Positions 19,421-31,900 are shown, numbered from the stretch's first letter. The stretch: DNA of 64,000 nucleotides from Bartonella tribocorum CIP 105476 (GCF_000196435.1 NC_010161.1:930001-994000); one strand, 5' to 3'. Notes: generated from the sequence alone by a model not told the origin. A program made the numbers and translations.

Positions 19421-20596
19421 ATGGCGAAGAGCAAATTTGAACGTACAAAACCGCATGTTAATATAGGTACGATTGGTCACGTTGATCATGGAAAGACTTC
19501 GTTGACAGCAGCGATTACGAAATTTTTTGGTGAGTTTAAAGCATATGATCAAATTGATGCAGCACCAGAAGAGCGTGCACGTGGGATTACCATTTCTACA
19601 GCCCACGTTGAGTATGAAACGGAAAATCGTCACTATGCCCACGTTGATTGTCCAGGACACGCCGATTATGTGAAAAACATGATCACTGGAGCCGCGCAGA
19701 TGGATGGTGCCATTCTGGTTGTTTCTGCGGCTGATGGTCCAATGCCTCAGACACGTGAGCATATTTTGCTTGCTCGTCAGGTTGGTGTTCCTGCGATCGT
19801 TGTTTTTCTTAATAAAGTTGATCAGGTTGATGATAGCGAACTTTTGGATCTTGTAGAGCTTGAGGTTCGGGAACTTTTATCCAAATATGATTTTCCAGGT
19901 GATGATGTGCCAATTGTTAAAGGTTCAGCGTTGGCTGCTCTTGAGGACAAGGATAAAAGCATTGGTGAAGATGCGGTTCGTCTGTTAATGAGTGAAGTTG
20001 ATAAGTATATTCCAACCCCTGAGCGTCCTGTTGATCAGCCATTTTTGATGCCGATAGAAGATGTTTTTTCGATTTCAGGTCGTGGGACGGTTGTTACAGG
20101 TCGTGTTGAGCGTGGTGTTATTAAAGTTGGGGAAGAAATCGAGATTATCGGTATTCGTCCAACGTCTAAGACAACAGTCACGGGTGTTGAAATGTTCCGC
20201 AAGCTTTTAGATCAAGGGCAAGCGGGTGATAATATCGGTGCTCTTCTTCGTGGTGTTGATCGTGAAGGGATTGAGCGAGGTCAAGTATTGGCGAAGCCCG
20301 GATCTGTTACACCTCATACACGATTTAAGGCAGAGGCTTACATTTTGACGAAGGATGAAGGCGGTCGTCATACACCGTTTTTCACGAATTATCGTCCACA
20401 GTTTTACTTCCGTACGACGGATGTTACGGGTATTGTCACGCTTCCAGAAGGAACGGAGATGGTTATGCCAGGGGATAATGTTGCAATGGATGTGTCTCTG
20501 ATTGTTCCAATAGCGATGGAAGAGAAACTTCGTTTTGCTATTCGTGAAGGTGGTCGTACTGTTGGTGCCGGTATCGTCTCTAAAATCATTGAATAA
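19421..20596 (+). CDS. tuf: Elongation factor Tu
   Basis: 391-residue GTPase that brings aminoacyl-tRNA to the ribosome. The GTP-binding motifs are in place: GHVDHGKT (residues 19-26), DCPGHADY and NKVDQVDD. The switch region RGITIST is present, and domains 2 and 3 ([21 protein letters not shown]) complete the protein. It sits between tRNA-Gly and tRNA-Trp, the ancestral tRNA-tuf-tRNA-secE-nusG layout. About 180 bases of leader precede it. Many alphaproteobacteria have a second tuf near the S12 operon; none is visible in this window. Confidence 0.98.
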
Positions 20597-20643
20597 ATAA
20601 TGCTTGCTGAAAGGTTACTAAAGGTGTTTTAGTTTTGAGAGTT

Positions 20644-20719
<76 letters not shown>

Positions 20720-20952
20720 AAGGGGATGGGGTTTTAGATATGGGGGTGGGTTTTGCTGCCTTTTTGCTTTTTTTTATAGGGGGCTTGTTTTTTTGTGTGT
20801 GAAACGCTATTGAATTAAGAATTAGAAAATTGCATCAGTTTGGAAATTGGCTTTTGTGTTTTTTCGTATTTGTTTTGTTGGATAAAACACAACCTAAAAC
20901 ACAGTGAGACTAGAAGAGAGTATATTAGGGCTAGAGAGAGTATAGTGTGACG

Positions 20953-21165
20953 ATGGCATCTAAAACCAATCCAATTGCCTTTTTGAAGCAGGTTTATGCA
21001 GAAACAGTTAAAGTGAAGTGGCCTACGCGTCGCGAGACGGTTATTTCTACTATTATGGTTTTGTTGGTAACGGCGTTGGCTTCAGCTTTCTTTTTTATTG
21101 TGGATCAGGTTATGCATTTTGGTGTTTGGCGGGTTATTGATCTTCTGAAATATCTTTTTGGTTGA
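20953..21165 (+). CDS. secE: SecE, preprotein translocase subunit
   Basis: 70-residue inner-membrane protein of the SecYEG channel. It shows the short form of the family: an amphipathic N-terminal helix with the conserved EVKWPTRRE-type stretch (TVKVKWPTRRETV), then one membrane span (TIMVLLVTALASAFFFIVDQ) and a short tail. The ATG at 20953 is preferred to a GTG six bases upstream. nusG begins about 20 bases downstream, giving the standard secE-nusG pair. Confidence 0.95.
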   Translation: MASKTNPIAFLKQVYAETVKVKWPTRRETVISTIMVLLVTALASAFFFIVDQVMHFGVWRVIDLLKYLFG

Positions 21166-21185
21166 GAATGTAAGGAAGTGTGACT

Positions 21186-21716
21186 GTGGCGGCTCGTTGG
21201 TATATTGTTCAGGCATATTCGAATTTTGAAAAGAAAGTAGCGGAAGCTATTGATAAGGAGGCGAAGCAAAAAGGACTTGATCATCTGTTTGAAAAGATTT
21301 TTGTTCCAACGGAACGTGTTGTAGAGGTTCGTCGTGGACGCAAAGTTGATACTGAACGAAAGTTTTTTCCTGGTTATGTTCTTGTTCGTGCTGAATTAAC
21401 AGATGAGGTTTATCATCTTATTAAGAATACGCCTAAGGTGACAGGTTTTTTAGGGTCGGATGCCCGTCCTGTCCCCATTTCTGATCGAGAGGTTGATCAA
21501 ATTCTCAAACAAGTTCAGGAAGGGGTTGAATCTCCAAAGTCTTCTGTGTTGTTTGAGGTTGGAGAACAAGTTCGCGTTGCTGATGGTCCTTTTGTTTCGT
21601 TTAATGGAGTTGTTCAAGAGGTTGAGGAAGAGCGCTCTCGTCTTAAGGTTGAAGTGCTCATTTTTGGGCGTCCTACGCCTGTTGATTTGGAATTTGGTCA
21701 GGTTGAGAAACTCTGA
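21186..21716 (+). CDS. nusG: NusG transcription elongation factor
   Basis: 176 residues. The NGN domain begins with RWYIVQAYSNFEKKVAEAI and contains the conserved FFPGYVLV stretch that binds RNA polymerase. The C-terminal KOW domain (GEQVRVADGPFVSFNGVVQEVEEERSRLKVEV) contacts Rho or ribosomal protein S10. Two GTG codons are possible; the second, at 21186, stands at a better distance from AAGGA and gives the usual start. rplK follows after about 150 bases. Confidence 0.95.
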   Translation: MAARWYIVQAYSNFEKKVAEAIDKEAKQKGLDHLFEKIFVPTERVVEVRRGRKVDTERKFFPGYVLVRAELTDEVYHLIKNTPKVTGFLGSDARPVPISDREVDQILKQVQEGVESPKSSVLFEVGEQVRVADGPFVSFNGVVQEVEEERSRLKVEVLIFGRPTPVDLEFGQVEKL

Positions 21717-21865
21717 TTAAACTTAGGGTAGTTTTGATTACTTTAAGGAAGGAGTGGGAGGTGATTTACGGCTTTTGTCGGCTTAATGATCCGAACCACA
21801 TGACTGCAGCGGGTAGCGAGTAAGATAAATTGTTAGCATACCAGTGAAATTGAAGGCAGATTATT

Positions 21866-22294
21866 ATGGCAAAGAAAAGTATAGGTCAGCTCAAGTTGCA
21901 GGTTCCTGCAGGGGCTGCTACTCCGTCTCCACCGATTGGTCCGGCTCTTGGACAACGTGGTATTAATATCATGGAATTTTGTAAGGCGTTTAATGCAGCG
22001 ACACAAGAAATGGAAAAGGGGGCACCGATTCCAGTTGTTATTACGTATTACCAAGATAAGTCTTTCACATTTTCTCTCAAGACACCTCCTGTATCATTCT
22101 TTTTAAAGAAAGAAGCACAACTGAAATCTGGTTCAAAAGAGCCTGGTAAAGTGTCCGTAGGAAGTATCTCTCGCGATAAAATTCGTTCGATTGCGGAATC
22201 AAAGATGAAAGATCTTAATGCAAATGACATTGAGGCAGCAATGCGTATGGTTGAAGGTTCTGCGCGCTCGATGGGCTTGGAAGTGGTGGGCTAA
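21866..22294 (+). CDS. rplK: Ribosomal protein L11
   Basis: 142 residues. The N-terminal domain has the family stretch [21 protein letters not shown], and the C-terminal RNA-binding domain includes [15 protein letters not shown] and the [15 protein letters not shown] tail. L11 sits at the base of the stalk on 23S rRNA and takes part in GTPase factor binding and stringent response sensing. rplA begins four bases after its stop, so translation is probably coupled. Confidence 0.98.
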   Translation: MAKKSIGQLKLQVPAGAATPSPPIGPALGQRGINIMEFCKAFNAATQEMEKGAPIPVVITYYQDKSFTFSLKTPPVSFFLKKEAQLKSGSKEPGKVSVGSISRDKIRSIAESKMKDLNANDIEAAMRMVEGSARSMGLEVVG

Positions 22295-22298
22295 TGTT

Positions 22299-23003
22299 AT
22301 GGCAAAAGTAGCAAAGAGAATAAAAAATATCCGCAAAGATGTTGATTTTAATCAACTTTACGCTTTGAATGATGCCGTTTCAATGGTTAAGGAGCGTGCC
22401 GTAGCTAAGTTTGATGAAACAATTGAAATTTCAATGAACTTGGGTGTTGATCCTCGTCATGCTGATCAGATGGTTCGAGGTGTTGCGCATTTGCCTAATG
22501 GAACGGGGCGAAATATTCGTGTTGCCGTTTTTGCTCGTGGTGATAAGGCTGAGGAAGCTAAGGCAGCAGGAGCTGATATTGTGGGTGCTGAAGATTTGTT
22601 TGAAAGTATTAATGGGGGAGTGATTGACTTTGATCGTTGTATTGCAACACCAGACATGATGCCTCTTGTTGGTCGTCTTGGTAAGATTCTTGGTCCACGG
22701 AGTTTGATGCCAAATCCGAAAGTTGGTACTGTAACACTTGATGTTGCCGGTGCAGTCAAAGCTTCTAAAGGGGGAGCTGTCGAGTTTCGTGTTGAAAAAG
22801 CTGGTATTGTGCATGCTGGTATCGGGAAGGCTTCTTTTGGCGTTGAAAAAATCGTGGAAAATATTAAAGCCTTTGCAAGTGCAGTTATTAAAGCAAAACC
22901 GCAAGGTGCAAAGGGTGAGTATATTAAGCGCGTTGCTGTTTCTTCAACTATGGGAGTTGGTGTTAAAGTTGATCCAGCAACGGTTCGTTCAGAGTCAGTA
23001 TAA
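22299..23003 (+). CDS. rplA: Ribosomal protein L1
   Basis: 234 residues, the normal length. The conserved block [22 protein letters not shown] and the loop [21 protein letters not shown] are both present. L1 forms the mobile stalk near the E site and in many bacteria represses its own rplKA message. The ATG at 22299 lies four bases after rplK, with its ribosome site inside the end of rplK. The 357-base region after it separates this pair from rplJ-rplL. Confidence 0.98.
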   Translation: MAKVAKRIKNIRKDVDFNQLYALNDAVSMVKERAVAKFDETIEISMNLGVDPRHADQMVRGVAHLPNGTGRNIRVAVFARGDKAEEAKAAGADIVGAEDLFESINGGVIDFDRCIATPDMMPLVGRLGKILGPRSLMPNPKVGTVTLDVAGAVKASKGGAVEFRVEKAGIVHAGIGKASFGVEKIVENIKAFASAVIKAKPQGAKGEYIKRVAVSSTMGVGVKVDPATVRSESV

Positions 23004-23360
23004 GCTGATTTATAATTTTTTTTTGAGGTAAGTGACGAACAAAATTATATTTTAAATGCCGGTTTTGACTGGCATTTAGCTATCTAAGCTTTATAGAGCT
23101 TAGGTTGTACCGGGAGAAATTCCGGAATATCCTGTCCGAGATTGTAGGTGATGCTTTAGGTATCTTAATCAAAAAAAACCTGCATGAGACTGGTGTAAAA
23201 ACTGAGAGTTAAAAGACTTAAAGGGTTTGAACCAAGGTTGCCTTTGAACGCTGTGCGTGAAAAAGGGGACAGGATCCTCATCGGTGACATGAAGTATTTT
23301 ATGTTATCAAAGGTAACCAACAGGTTTGTTTTAAGCAAATCTGTTAAATGGAGAGAGACA
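23004..23360 (+). promoter_or_regulatory. Intercistronic region and L10 leader
   Basis: About 357 bases between rplA and rplJ. Three hairpins are visible: AAATGCC/GGCATTT at 23054-23077, CTAAGCT/AGCTTAG near 23084-23102, and CCGGGA/TTCCGG (one wobble) near 23110-23125. In bacteria this position holds the L10 leader, an RNA bound by L10-L12 to repress translation of rplJL. That role is known from the family; the exact binding fold was not modelled here. The first hairpin could attenuate transcripts coming from rplA. Confidence 0.65.
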
Positions 23361-23879
23361 GTGAATAGAGCGGAAAAACGCGAATTTGTTACATGGCTTA
23401 ACGAGGCTTTTCAAAAGTCTGGTTCTGTTGTTGTTGCACATTATTCCGGTCTGACAGTTTCACAGATGAACGATTTGCGTTCGAAAATGGGTGAAGCTGG
23501 CGGTGCCGTTAAAGTCGCCAAAAACCGTCTTGCTAAAATCGCTCTTCAGGGCACGGAATCTGAATCAATAGCGGGTTTGTTTACAGGACAAACCCTTATT
23601 GCTTATTCAGAAGATCCAATCACAGCACCAAAAGTTGCTGTTGATTTTGCAAAAAGCAATGACAAATTTGTCATCCTTGGCGGTTCAATGGGTGCAACAA
23701 GTTTAACTGTAGATGCTGTGAAGTCATTGGCTTCATTGCCTTCATTAAACGAGTTGCGGGCAAAACTTGTGGGTATGATTTCTACCCCTGCGACCCGTAT
23801 TGCACAGGTTGTTAATGCACCTGCAGGTCAGGTTGCACGTGTCATTGGAGCATATGCTCAGGAGGATAAGGCGGCTTAA
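23361..23879 (+). CDS. rplJ: Ribosomal protein L10
   Basis: 172 residues. L10 anchors the L12 dimers to the ribosome stalk and, with L12, represses its own operon. The protein starts with [35 protein letters not shown] and has the conserved [12 protein letters not shown] block. The long C-terminal helix that binds L12 dimers ends the protein ([16 protein letters not shown]). The start is GTG at 23361, supported by GGAGAGA upstream and by normal length; the in-frame codons further upstream belong to the leader. Confidence 0.96.
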   Translation: MNRAEKREFVTWLNEAFQKSGSVVVAHYSGLTVSQMNDLRSKMGEAGGAVKVAKNRLAKIALQGTESESIAGLFTGQTLIAYSEDPITAPKVAVDFAKSNDKFVILGGSMGATSLTVDAVKSLASLPSLNELRAKLVGMISTPATRIAQVVNAPAGQVARVIGAYAQEDKAA

Positions 23880-23980
23880 GGCTGTTTGTATTCACGTTGA
23901 TGGAAGAGCTTTAAAGCTTTTCTGTTTTTTTGAATAAGTTTTAATAATGGTTCAAATCTTTTAATTAAAGGAATTTAAAA

Positions 23981-24352
23981 ATGGCTGATCTAGCGAAGAT
24001 CGTAGAAGACCTTTCTAATCTAACCCTTTTGGAAGCTGCTGAGCTTTCTAAGTTACTTGAAGAAAAGTGGGGCGTTTCGGCTGCTGCTCCTGTCGCTGTT
24101 GCTGCTGTTGCTGGTGCTGCTGCTCCAGCTGCTGAAGAAAAAACAGAATTTGATGTTATTCTTGTTGAAGGTGGCGCACAAAAAATTAATGTTATTAAAG
24201 AAGTTCGTGCTCTTACGGGACTTGGTCTTAAAGAAGCAAAAGATCTGGTTGAAGGAGCACCTAAGCCTATTAAAGAAGGCGCTTCTAAAGAAGAGGCGGA
24301 AAAAATTAAATCTCAACTTGAAGCAGCTGGTGCTAAAGTTGAACTTAAATAA
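23981..24352 (+). CDS. rplL: Ribosomal protein L7/L12
   Basis: 123 residues with the typical three parts. An N-terminal dimerisation domain is followed by an Ala-rich hinge around residues 36-54 and the C-terminal factor-binding domain with [23 protein letters not shown]. Multiple copies form the stalk that recruits EF-Tu, EF-G and other GTPases. AAAGGAA precedes the ATG. A strong hairpin follows the gene, and its limited U tract may let part of the transcription continue into rpoBC. Confidence 0.98.
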   Translation: MADLAKIVEDLSNLTLLEAAELSKLLEEKWGVSAAAPVAVAAVAGAAAPAAEEKTEFDVILVEGGAQKINVIKEVRALTGLGLKEAKDLVEGAPKPIKEGASKEEAEKIKSQLEAAGAKVELK

Positions 24353-24363
24353 ATTTAATTTTA

Positions 24364-24395
24364 TCGGCGAACATTGATGTTCGCCGATTTTCTTT
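24364..24395 (+). terminator. Hairpin after rplL
   Basis: A perfect ten-base stem, TCGGCGAACA / TGTTCGCCGA, with a 4-base loop precedes TTTTCTTTCTTT. It lies between rplL and rpoB, where many bacteria have a partial attenuator that lowers rpoBC transcription relative to the ribosomal proteins. Confidence 0.8.
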
Positions 24396-24565
24396 CTTTA
24401 AAAAGAGAGAAAGTAAAGAGTAAAAAAACTTTTACCAACGGTTTAATTACAGTAGTGGGTATAGGGTTGGATTACTCATCTCTCATCATAGAGCCAAGTC
24501 AAAAAAAGGCTTGTGTTGGTGAGGAAAGTTAACGATGCTCATTATTGGGTGTCAAGTGAACTGAT

Positions 24566-24616
24566 CTGCATATGCAGGTTAATGATATAAGGCTTTCAAG
24601 GTTGGTCTACCTTGAA
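24566..24616 (+). promoter_or_regulatory. Palindrome and hairpin in the rpoB leader
   Basis: A perfect 12-base palindrome, CTGCATATGCAG, at 24566-24577 is followed by an 8-base-stem hairpin, TTCAAGGT / ACCTTGAA with a 6-base loop, at 24595-24616. The hairpin ends about a dozen bases before the rpoB Shine-Dalgarno. Placement suggests control of rpoB translation or processing; no binding partner can be named. Confidence 0.5.
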
Positions 24617-24638
24617 GAGTAAGGATCAAGGAGCGACG

Positions 24639-27600
24639 ATGGCTCAGACTCACGCAATGATGTCTCAATTCAATGGTCGTAAGCGGGTGCGCAAATTTTT
24701 TGGTAAGATTCCTGAAGTAGCAGAGATGCCGAATCTTATTGAGGTTCAAAAAGCGTCATATGATCAGTTTCTCATGATTGAGGAACCAAAAGGTGGACGA
24801 CCAGATGAAGGTTTGCAAGCTGTTTTTAAATCGGTATTTCCTATTTCCGATTTTTCCGGTACAGCGATGCTTGAGTTTGTTGGTTATGAATTTGATTTAC
24901 CAAAATTTGATGTTGAAGAATGTCGTCAACGTGATTTAACTTATGCTGCCCCATTAAAGGTCATATTGCGTTTGATTGTTTTTGATATTGATGAGGATAC
25001 TGGCTCCAAAGATATCAAAGACATTAAAGAGCAGGGCGTTTATATGGGCGATATGCCTTTAATGACGACCAATGGTACCTTTATTGTTAATGGTACGGAA
25101 CGAGTTATTGTTTCTCAGATGCATCGTTCTCCTGGTGTCTTTTTTGACCACGATAAAGGGAAGTCCCATTCATCGGGAAAACTGCTTTTTGCTGCTCGTG
25201 TTATTCCGTATCGTGGCTCTTGGCTGGATATTGAGTTTGATGCTAAGGACATCATTTATGCGCGTATTGACCGGCGGCGCAAGATCCCTGTTACCAGTCT
25301 TTTAATGGCCCTAGGTATGGATGGGTCGGATATTTTGTCAACGTTTTATGATAAGGTAACTTATGAGCGTGATGGAGAAGGATGGCGTGTTCCTTATTCT
25401 GTTGATCGTTTTAAAGGAATGAAGCTCATTTCCGACCTTATAGATGCAGATAGTGGTGAAGTTGTTGCAGAAGCCGGTAAAAAGCTAACAGTTCGCACCG
25501 CAAAATCTTTAGCAGAAAAGGGACTTAAGGCGGTTAAAGTTAGTGAAGATGATTTATTAGGGTGTTATCTTGCCGAGGATATTGTCAATTACGAGACAGG
25601 TGAGATTTACCTTGAAGCTGGTGATGAAATTGACGAAAAAGTATTAAAAATTTTGCTTGATGTTCGTGCTGATCAAATCAATATCCTTGATATTGATCAC
25701 ATGAATATTGGCGCCTATATCCGCAATACTTTAAAGGTGGATAAAAATGAAAGTCGACAGGATGCATTGTTTGATATTTACCGAGTAATGCGCCCAGGTG
25801 AGCCTCCAACAATCGATACAGCAGAAGCAATGTTCCATTCATTGTTTTTTGATCCAGAGCGTTATGATCTTTCGGCCGTTGGACGTGTTAAGATGAATTT
25901 GCGTATGGATCTTGATTGTCCAGATACCGTTCGCGTTTTACGTCAAGAGGATATTCTTGCTGTTGTTAAGATGTTGGTTGAGTTGCGTGATGGCCGTGGT
26001 GAAATTGATGATATTGATAATCTTGGCAATCGTCGTGTTCGTTCCGTTGGGGAGTTGATGGAAAATCAATATCGCATTGGTTTGCTGCGTATGGAGCGTG
26101 CGATAAAAGAGCGTATGTCATCGGTTGAAATTGATACAGTTATGCCGCAGGATTTGATCAATGCAAAGCCTGCTGCAGCAGCAGTTCGTGAGTTTTTTGG
26201 ATCTTCACAATTGTCGCAGTTTATGGATCAAACCAATCCATTGTCGGAAATCACCCATAAGCGTCGTCTTTCTGCTCTTGGCCCAGGGGGGTTGACTCGT
26301 GAACGTGCGGGCTTTGAAGTTCGTGACGTCCATCCTACCCATTATGGTCGTATTTGTCCGATTGAAACACCAGAAGGTCCCAATATTGGTCTGATTAATT
26401 CCTTAGCAACATTTGCTCGGGTTAACAAATATGGTTTTATTGAAAGCCCGTATCGTAAAATTATTGATGGTAAAGTTACCAAAGAAGTTATTTATCTTTC
26501 AGCAATGGAAGAAGCAAAGCATTATGTTGCTCAAGCAAATTCTTCATTAGATAGTGAAGGACGTTTTACAGAAGAGTTTGTTGTTTGCCGTCATGCTGGT
26601 GAAGTTTTAATGGCGCCGCGCGATCATGTTGATTTGATGGATGTTTCACCAAAACAGTTGGTTTCAGTTGCAGCTGCGCTTATTCCCTTTTTGGAAAATG
26701 ATGATGCGAATCGTGCACTGATGGGATCAAACATGCAGCGTCAGGCAGTTCCTCTTGTACGTGCTGAAGCACCATTTGTTGGTACGGGAATGGAAGCTGT
26801 TGTTGCACGAGATTCAGGAGCTGCTGTAAGTGCAAAACGCAGTGGTATTGTTGATCAAGTTGATGCGACCCGTATTGTTATCCGTGCAACAGAAGATTTA
26901 GATCCTTCAAAATCAGGTGTTGATATTTATCGCTTACAAAAATTTCAGCGTTCTAATCAATCCACTTGTATTAATCAGCGTCCTCTTGTGCATGTCGGTG
27001 ATCGGGTAGAGAAGGGGGATATCATCGCAGATGGTCCATCGACGGATCTTGGTGATTTGGCTCTTGGGCGGAATGTTCTTGTCGCCTTCATGCCTTGGAA
27101 TGGATATAACTACGAAGATTCCATTTTGTTATCTGAGCGCATTGTTGCGGATGATGTGTTTACTTCAATTCATATTGAGGAATTTGAAGTGGCAGCACGG
27201 GATACAAAACTTGGGCCTGAGGAAATTACGCGTGATATTCCTAATGTTGCGGAAGAGGCATTAAGGAATCTTGATGAAGCTGGCATTATTTATATTGGTG
27301 CTGAAGTTCAACCGGGTGATATTTTGGTTGGAAAGATTACACCAAAGGGTGAGAGTCCCATGACACCGGAAGAAAAACTTCTGCGTGCAATTTTTGGTGA
27401 AAAGGCATCTGATGTTCGTGATACTTCTATGCGTATGCCTCCTGGGACGTTTGGTACTGTTGTTGAGGTTCGCGTTTTTAATCGCCATGGTGTGGAAAAA
27501 GATGAGCGCGCTATGGCAATTGAGCGTGAAGAAATTGAGCGTTTAGCAAAAGACCGTGATGATGAACAGTCCATTCTTGATCGTAATGTTTATGCGCGTC

Positions 27601-28790
27601 TTACTGATATGTTGACCGGTAAAGTCGCTGTAGAAGGTCCGAAAGGCTTTTCGGAGAGCAAAAAGCTTGATAGTACGGTGATGGGGCGTTATCCACGTTC
27701 GCAGTGGTGGCAATTTGCTGTTGAGGATGAAAAGCTTCAAAATGAAATTGAAGCTTTGCGTAAGCAGTATGATGAATCAAAAGAAGCATTACAACGTCGC
27801 TTTATGGATAAAGTTGAAAAGGTCCAAAGAGGCGATGAAATGCCTCCTGGTGTCATGAAAATGGTAAAGGTTTTTGTGGCTGTGAAGCGTAAAATCCAAC
27901 CAGGTGATAAGATGGCGGGACGTCACGGGAATAAGGGTGTTGTTTCACGTATTCTTCCCGTAGAAGATATGCCCTTTCTTGAAGATGGAACGCATGCTGA
28001 TATCGTCTTAAATCCGCTTGGTGTGCCTAGCCGTATGAATGTTGGGCAAATTCTTGAGACGCATCTTGGTTGGGCATGTGCGGGGATGGGCAAAAAGATT
28101 GGTGATTTGTTGGAGTTATATCAAGAGACTGGTGATATACTTCCTTTACGTCAGCGTATTGAAAATCTTATGCCTGATGATAATCATAATGAACCTGTTC
28201 GTCAGTATGATAACGAAAGCCTTTATAAATTGGCACTTCAGATGAAGAAAGGGGTTTCAATTGCAACGCCTGTTTTTGATGGAGCACATGAATCTGATAT
28301 CAACATGATGCTGGAAGATGCGGGGCTAGATAGTTCAGGGCAGGTTACGCTTTATGATGGTCGCACAGGAGAACCTTTTGATCGTCCAGTAACGGTGGGG
28401 TATATTTACATGTTGAAATTGCATCACCTTGTTGATGATAAGATTCATGCACGTTCTATTGGTCCTTATTCACTTGTTACCCAGCAGCCATTGGGAGGAA
28501 AGGCACAGTTTGGTGGACAACGTTTTGGTGAAATGGAGGTGTGGGCACTTGAAGCTTATGGTGCTGCATACACTTTGCAGGAGATGTTGACAGTAAAATC
28601 GGATGATGTTGCTGGTCGGACGAAAGTTTATGAAGCGATTGTGCGTGGTGATGATACATTTGAAGCCGGTATCCCTGAGAGCTTTAATGTGTTGGTAAAA
28701 GAAATGCGTTCACTCGCTCTTAATGTAGAGCTTGATGATGCGCGTGAACTTATTGCACAGCGTGTTTTATCTGATAGGGTAGAACAATAA
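24639..28790 (+). CDS. rpoB: RNA polymerase beta subunit
   Basis: 1383 residues, full length for alphaproteobacteria. The rifampicin-binding cluster reads [19 protein letters not shown] then [13 protein letters not shown], with the usual susceptible-type residues at the classic resistance positions. Further on come [17 protein letters not shown], the catalytic-side stretches [12 protein letters not shown] and [13 protein letters not shown], and the C-terminal clamp region [20 protein letters not shown]. The ATG at 24639 is chosen because AAGGAGCG lies just upstream; an in-frame codon at 24612 is less well placed. rpoC follows after 170 bases. Confidence 0.98.
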   Translation: MAQTHAMMSQFNGRKRVRKFFGKIPEVAEMPNLIEVQKASYDQFLMIEEPKGGRPDEGLQAVFKSVFPISDFSGTAMLEFVGYEFDLPKFDVEECRQRDLTYAAPLKVILRLIVFDIDEDTGSKDIKDIKEQGVYMGDMPLMTTNGTFIVNGTERVIVSQMHRSPGVFFDHDKGKSHSSGKLLFAARVIPYRGSWLDIEFDAKDIIYARIDRRRKIPVTSLLMALGMDGSDILSTFYDKVTYERDGEGWRVPYSVDRFKGMKLISDLIDADSGEVVAEAGKKLTVRTAKSLAEKGLKAVKVSEDDLLGCYLAEDIVNYETGEIYLEAGDEIDEKVLKILLDVRADQINILDIDHMNIGAYIRNTLKVDKNESRQDALFDIYRVMRPGEPPTIDTAEAMFHSLFFDPERYDLSAVGRVKMNLRMDLDCPDTVRVLRQEDILAVVKMLVELRDGRGEIDDIDNLGNRRVRSVGELMENQYRIGLLRMERAIKERMSSVEIDTVMPQDLINAKPAAAAVREFFGSSQLSQFMDQTNPLSEITHKRRLSALGPGGLTRERAGFEVRDVHPTHYGRICPIETPEGPNIGLINSLATFARVNKYGFIESPYRKIIDGKVTKEVIYLSAMEEAKHYVAQANSSLDSEGRFTEEFVVCRHAGEVLMAPRDHVDLMDVSPKQLVSVAAALIPFLENDDANRALMGSNMQRQAVPLVRAEAPFVGTGMEAVVARDSGAAVSAKRSGIVDQVDATRIVIRATEDLDPSKSGVDIYRLQKFQRSNQSTCINQRPLVHVGDRVEKGDIIADGPSTDLGDLALGRNVLVAFMPWNGYNYEDSILLSERIVADDVFTSIHIEEFEVAARDTKLGPEEITRDIPNVAEEALRNLDEAGIIYIGAEVQPGDILVGKITPKGESPMTPEEKLLRAIFGEKASDVRDTSMRMPPGTFGTVVEVRVFNRHGVEKDERAMAIEREEIERLAKDRDDEQSILDRNVYARLTDMLTGKVAVEGPKGFSESKKLDSTVMGRYPRSQWWQFAVEDEKLQNEIEALRKQYDESKEALQRRFMDKVEKVQRGDEMPPGVMKMVKVFVAVKRKIQPGDKMAGRHGNKGVVSRILPVEDMPFLEDGTHADIVLNPLGVPSRMNVGQILETHLGWACAGMGKKIGDLLELYQETGDILPLRQRIENLMPDDNHNEPVRQYDNESLYKLALQMKKGVSIATPVFDGAHESDINMMLEDAGLDSSGQVTLYDGRTGEPFDRPVTVGYIYMLKLHHLVDDKIHARSIGPYSLVTQQPLGGKAQFGGQRFGEMEVWALEAYGAAYTLQEMLTVKSDDVAGRTKVYEAIVRGDDTFEAGIPESFNVLVKEMRSLALNVELDDARELIAQRVLSDRVEQ

Positions 28791-28796
28791 TTCAAG

Positions 28797-28821
28797 GAGC
28801 GCACTAGAAACGAGTGCGCTC
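28797..28821 (+). terminator. Intercistronic hairpin between rpoB and rpoC
   Basis: A perfect nine-base stem, GAGCGCACT / AGTGCGCTC, with a 7-base loop starts six bases after the rpoB stop. No T run follows, so it is more likely a processing or stability element or weak attenuator than a full terminator. Confidence 0.5.
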
Positions 28822-28960
28822 TGATTACTTTAAGAGGCTCAATAACCTTATTCGGATCATATAGGTCATTTTTAAAAGTCAATGTATTTTAAAGAAGATC
28901 TGTTATAAAATGAAAAAGAGATATTACAACAGGTTCTAAGAATCTTTGAAGGAGAACAGC

Positions 28961-31900
28961 ATGAACCACGAGGTCATGAATCTTTTCAATCCTCAAGCGC
29001 CAGCGCAAACATTTGACTCTATTCGTATTTCCATTGCGAGTCCTGAGAAGATTTTATCTTGGTCGTATGGTGAGATTAAGAAGCCTGAGACTATTAATTA
29101 TCGAACTTTTAAACCAGAGCGGGATGGTCTTTTTTGTGCGCGTATATTTGGCCCTATTAAGGACTATGAATGTCTATGCGGCAAATATAAACGCATGAAA
29201 TATAAGGGCATTATTTGTGAAAAATGTGGTGTGGAAGTTACTCTTTCGCGCGTACGTCGTGAGCGTATGGGGCATATTGAGCTTGCCGCACCTGTTGCAC
29301 ACATATGGTTTCTTAAATCGTTGCCAGGTCGTATTTCTACACTTTTAGATTTAACTTTAAAAGATATCGAGCGGGTTCTTTATTTTGAGAATTATATTGT
29401 AACCGAGCCAGGGTTGACATCTCTTAAACTCCACCAGCTTCTTTCTGAAGAAGAATATATGCTTGCTATTGATGAGTTTGGAGAAGATCAATTTACAGCT
29501 ATGATTGGTGCTGAGGCTATTTATGAGCTTTTAGCGGGGATGGAGTTGGATAAAATTGCCAATGATTTGCGTCTCGAATTAGCGGAAACAACTTCAGAGT
29601 TAAAACAGAAAAAATTAATTAAACGGCTTAAGATCGTTGAAAATTTTCTTGAATCTGGGAATAAACCAGAGTGGATGATTATGAAAACAATTCCGGTTAT
29701 TCCACCGGATTTGCGTCCATTGGTTCCACTTGATGGTGGACGTTTTGCGACATCAGATCTAAATGATCTTTATCGACGTGTTATCAATCGTAATAACCGC
29801 TTGAAACGGCTGATTGAATTGCGTGCTCCTGGGATTATCGTGCGTAATGAAAAGCGTATGGTGCAAGAAGCTGTTGACGCATTGTTTGATAACGGACGGC
29901 GTGGGCGTGTGATTACGGGAGCCAATAAACGTCCGTTAAAATCTCTTTCAGATATGTTAAAGGGGAAGCAAGGCCGTTTTCGTCAAAACCTGCTTGGAAA
30001 GCGTGTTGATTATTCGGGGCGCTCTGTTATCGTGACAGGTCCTGAATTAAAATTACATCAATGTGGTCTTCCCAAAAAAATGGCCCTTGAATTATTTAAG
30101 CCTTTTATTTATGCACGGCTTGATGCGAAAGGGTATTCCTCAACTGTAAAACAAGCAAAAAAGCTTGTTGAGAAAGAGCATCCAGAAGTTTGGGATATCT
30201 TAGATGAGGTTATTCGTGAACATCCTGTTTTACTCAATCGTGCGCCAACATTGCACCGTTTGGGGATTCAGGCTTTTGAACCTATCTTAATTGAAGGAAA
30301 GGCTATCCAACTTCATCCATTGGTATGTACCGCTTTTAATGCGGATTTTGATGGAGATCAGATGGCTGTTCACGTTCCACTTTCTCTTGAAGCACAGCTT
30401 GAAGCCCGTGTTTTGATGATGTCGACCAATAATATTCTTCATCCAGCTAATGGTGCCCCCATTATTGTTCCATCACAGGATATGGTTCTTGGACTTTATT
30501 ATCTCTCGATTGTTTCTGAAAAAGAACCCGGTGAGGGAATGGCTTTTTCTGATATAGGTGAGCTTCATTATGCCTTAGAAAATAAGGTCGTAACGCTTCA
30601 TACGAAGATTAAGGGCCGTGTTAAGAATATGGGCAAGGATGGAAAAGAAGTTGCTAAACTTTATGATACAACACCTGGTCGTTTGATTATCGGTGAGCTT
30701 TTGCCCAGAAATCCGAATATCTCATTTGATATTGTCAATCAAGAAATGACAAAAAAGAATATTTCTAAAATGATTGATTATGTTTATCGCCACTGTGGAC
30801 AAAAGGAGACGGTTATTTTTTGTGACCGTATTATGCAGCTTGGTTTTTCTTATGCTTGTCGTGCAGGAATTTCATTCGGTAAGGATGATATGGTTATCCC
30901 TGATAGCAAGTCACGTTTGGTTGCAGAAACAGAAGCTTTGGCTAAAGAATACGAACAGCAATACAATGATGGTTTGATTACACAAGGTGAAAAATACAAT
31001 AAGGTTGTAGACGCTTGGGGTAAATGTACAGACCGTGTTGCGGATGAAATGATGAAACGAATTCAAGCCGTCGATTTTGATCCTAAAACCGGTCGTCAAC
31101 GGCCTATGAATTCGATTTATATGATGTCGCACTCTGGTGCTCGTGGCTCTGCTAACCAGATGAGACAATTGGCTGGTATGCGTGGATTAATGGCAAAACC
31201 ATCGGGTGAAATTATTGAAACACCTATTATTTCCAATTTTAAGGAAGGTCTAACTGTTAACGAATACTTTAACTCTACACATGGTGCGCGTAAAGGGCTT
31301 GCTGATACTGCGTTAAAAACGGCGAACTCTGGTTATCTCACACGGCGTCTTGTTGATGTTGCACAGGATGCTATTATTTCAGCCGTTGATTGTGGTACGG
31401 CAAAAGGGCTTACCATGCAGCCAATTGTTGATGCAGGACAAATTGTTGCCTCCCTTGGGCAAAGAATTCTTGGTCGTACAGCCCTTGTTGATATTTTACA
31501 TCCTGTCTCTGGAGAGGTTATTCTTGAAGGTGGAGCGATGATTGAGGAGGCTGATGTCGCAAAGATTGAAGAAGCCGGAATTCAATCTGTTCAAATTCGT
31601 TCTGCTTTAACCTGTGAAACACGTCTTGGTGTTTGTGCAAAATGCTATGGTCGTGATTTGGCGCGTGGTACACCGGTTAATCAGGGAGAAGCGGTTGGTG
31701 TTATTGCTGCTCAGTCAATTGGTGAGCCGGGAACACAGCTAACTATGCGTACTTTCCACTTAGGAGGAACTGCGCAGGTTGTTGATTCATCGTATTTAGA
31801 AGCCTCTTATGAAGGTACGGTAGAGATTCGTAATCGTAATGTGGCGCGTAACTCTGAAGGCCATTTGGTTGTTATGGGGCGTAATATGGCTATTCTTATC

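Noticed and set aside
22431..22904. 157-codon minus-strand open frame within rplA
   Set aside because: Antisense shadow of ribosomal protein L1, with Asn/Thr/His-rich composition typical of shadows.
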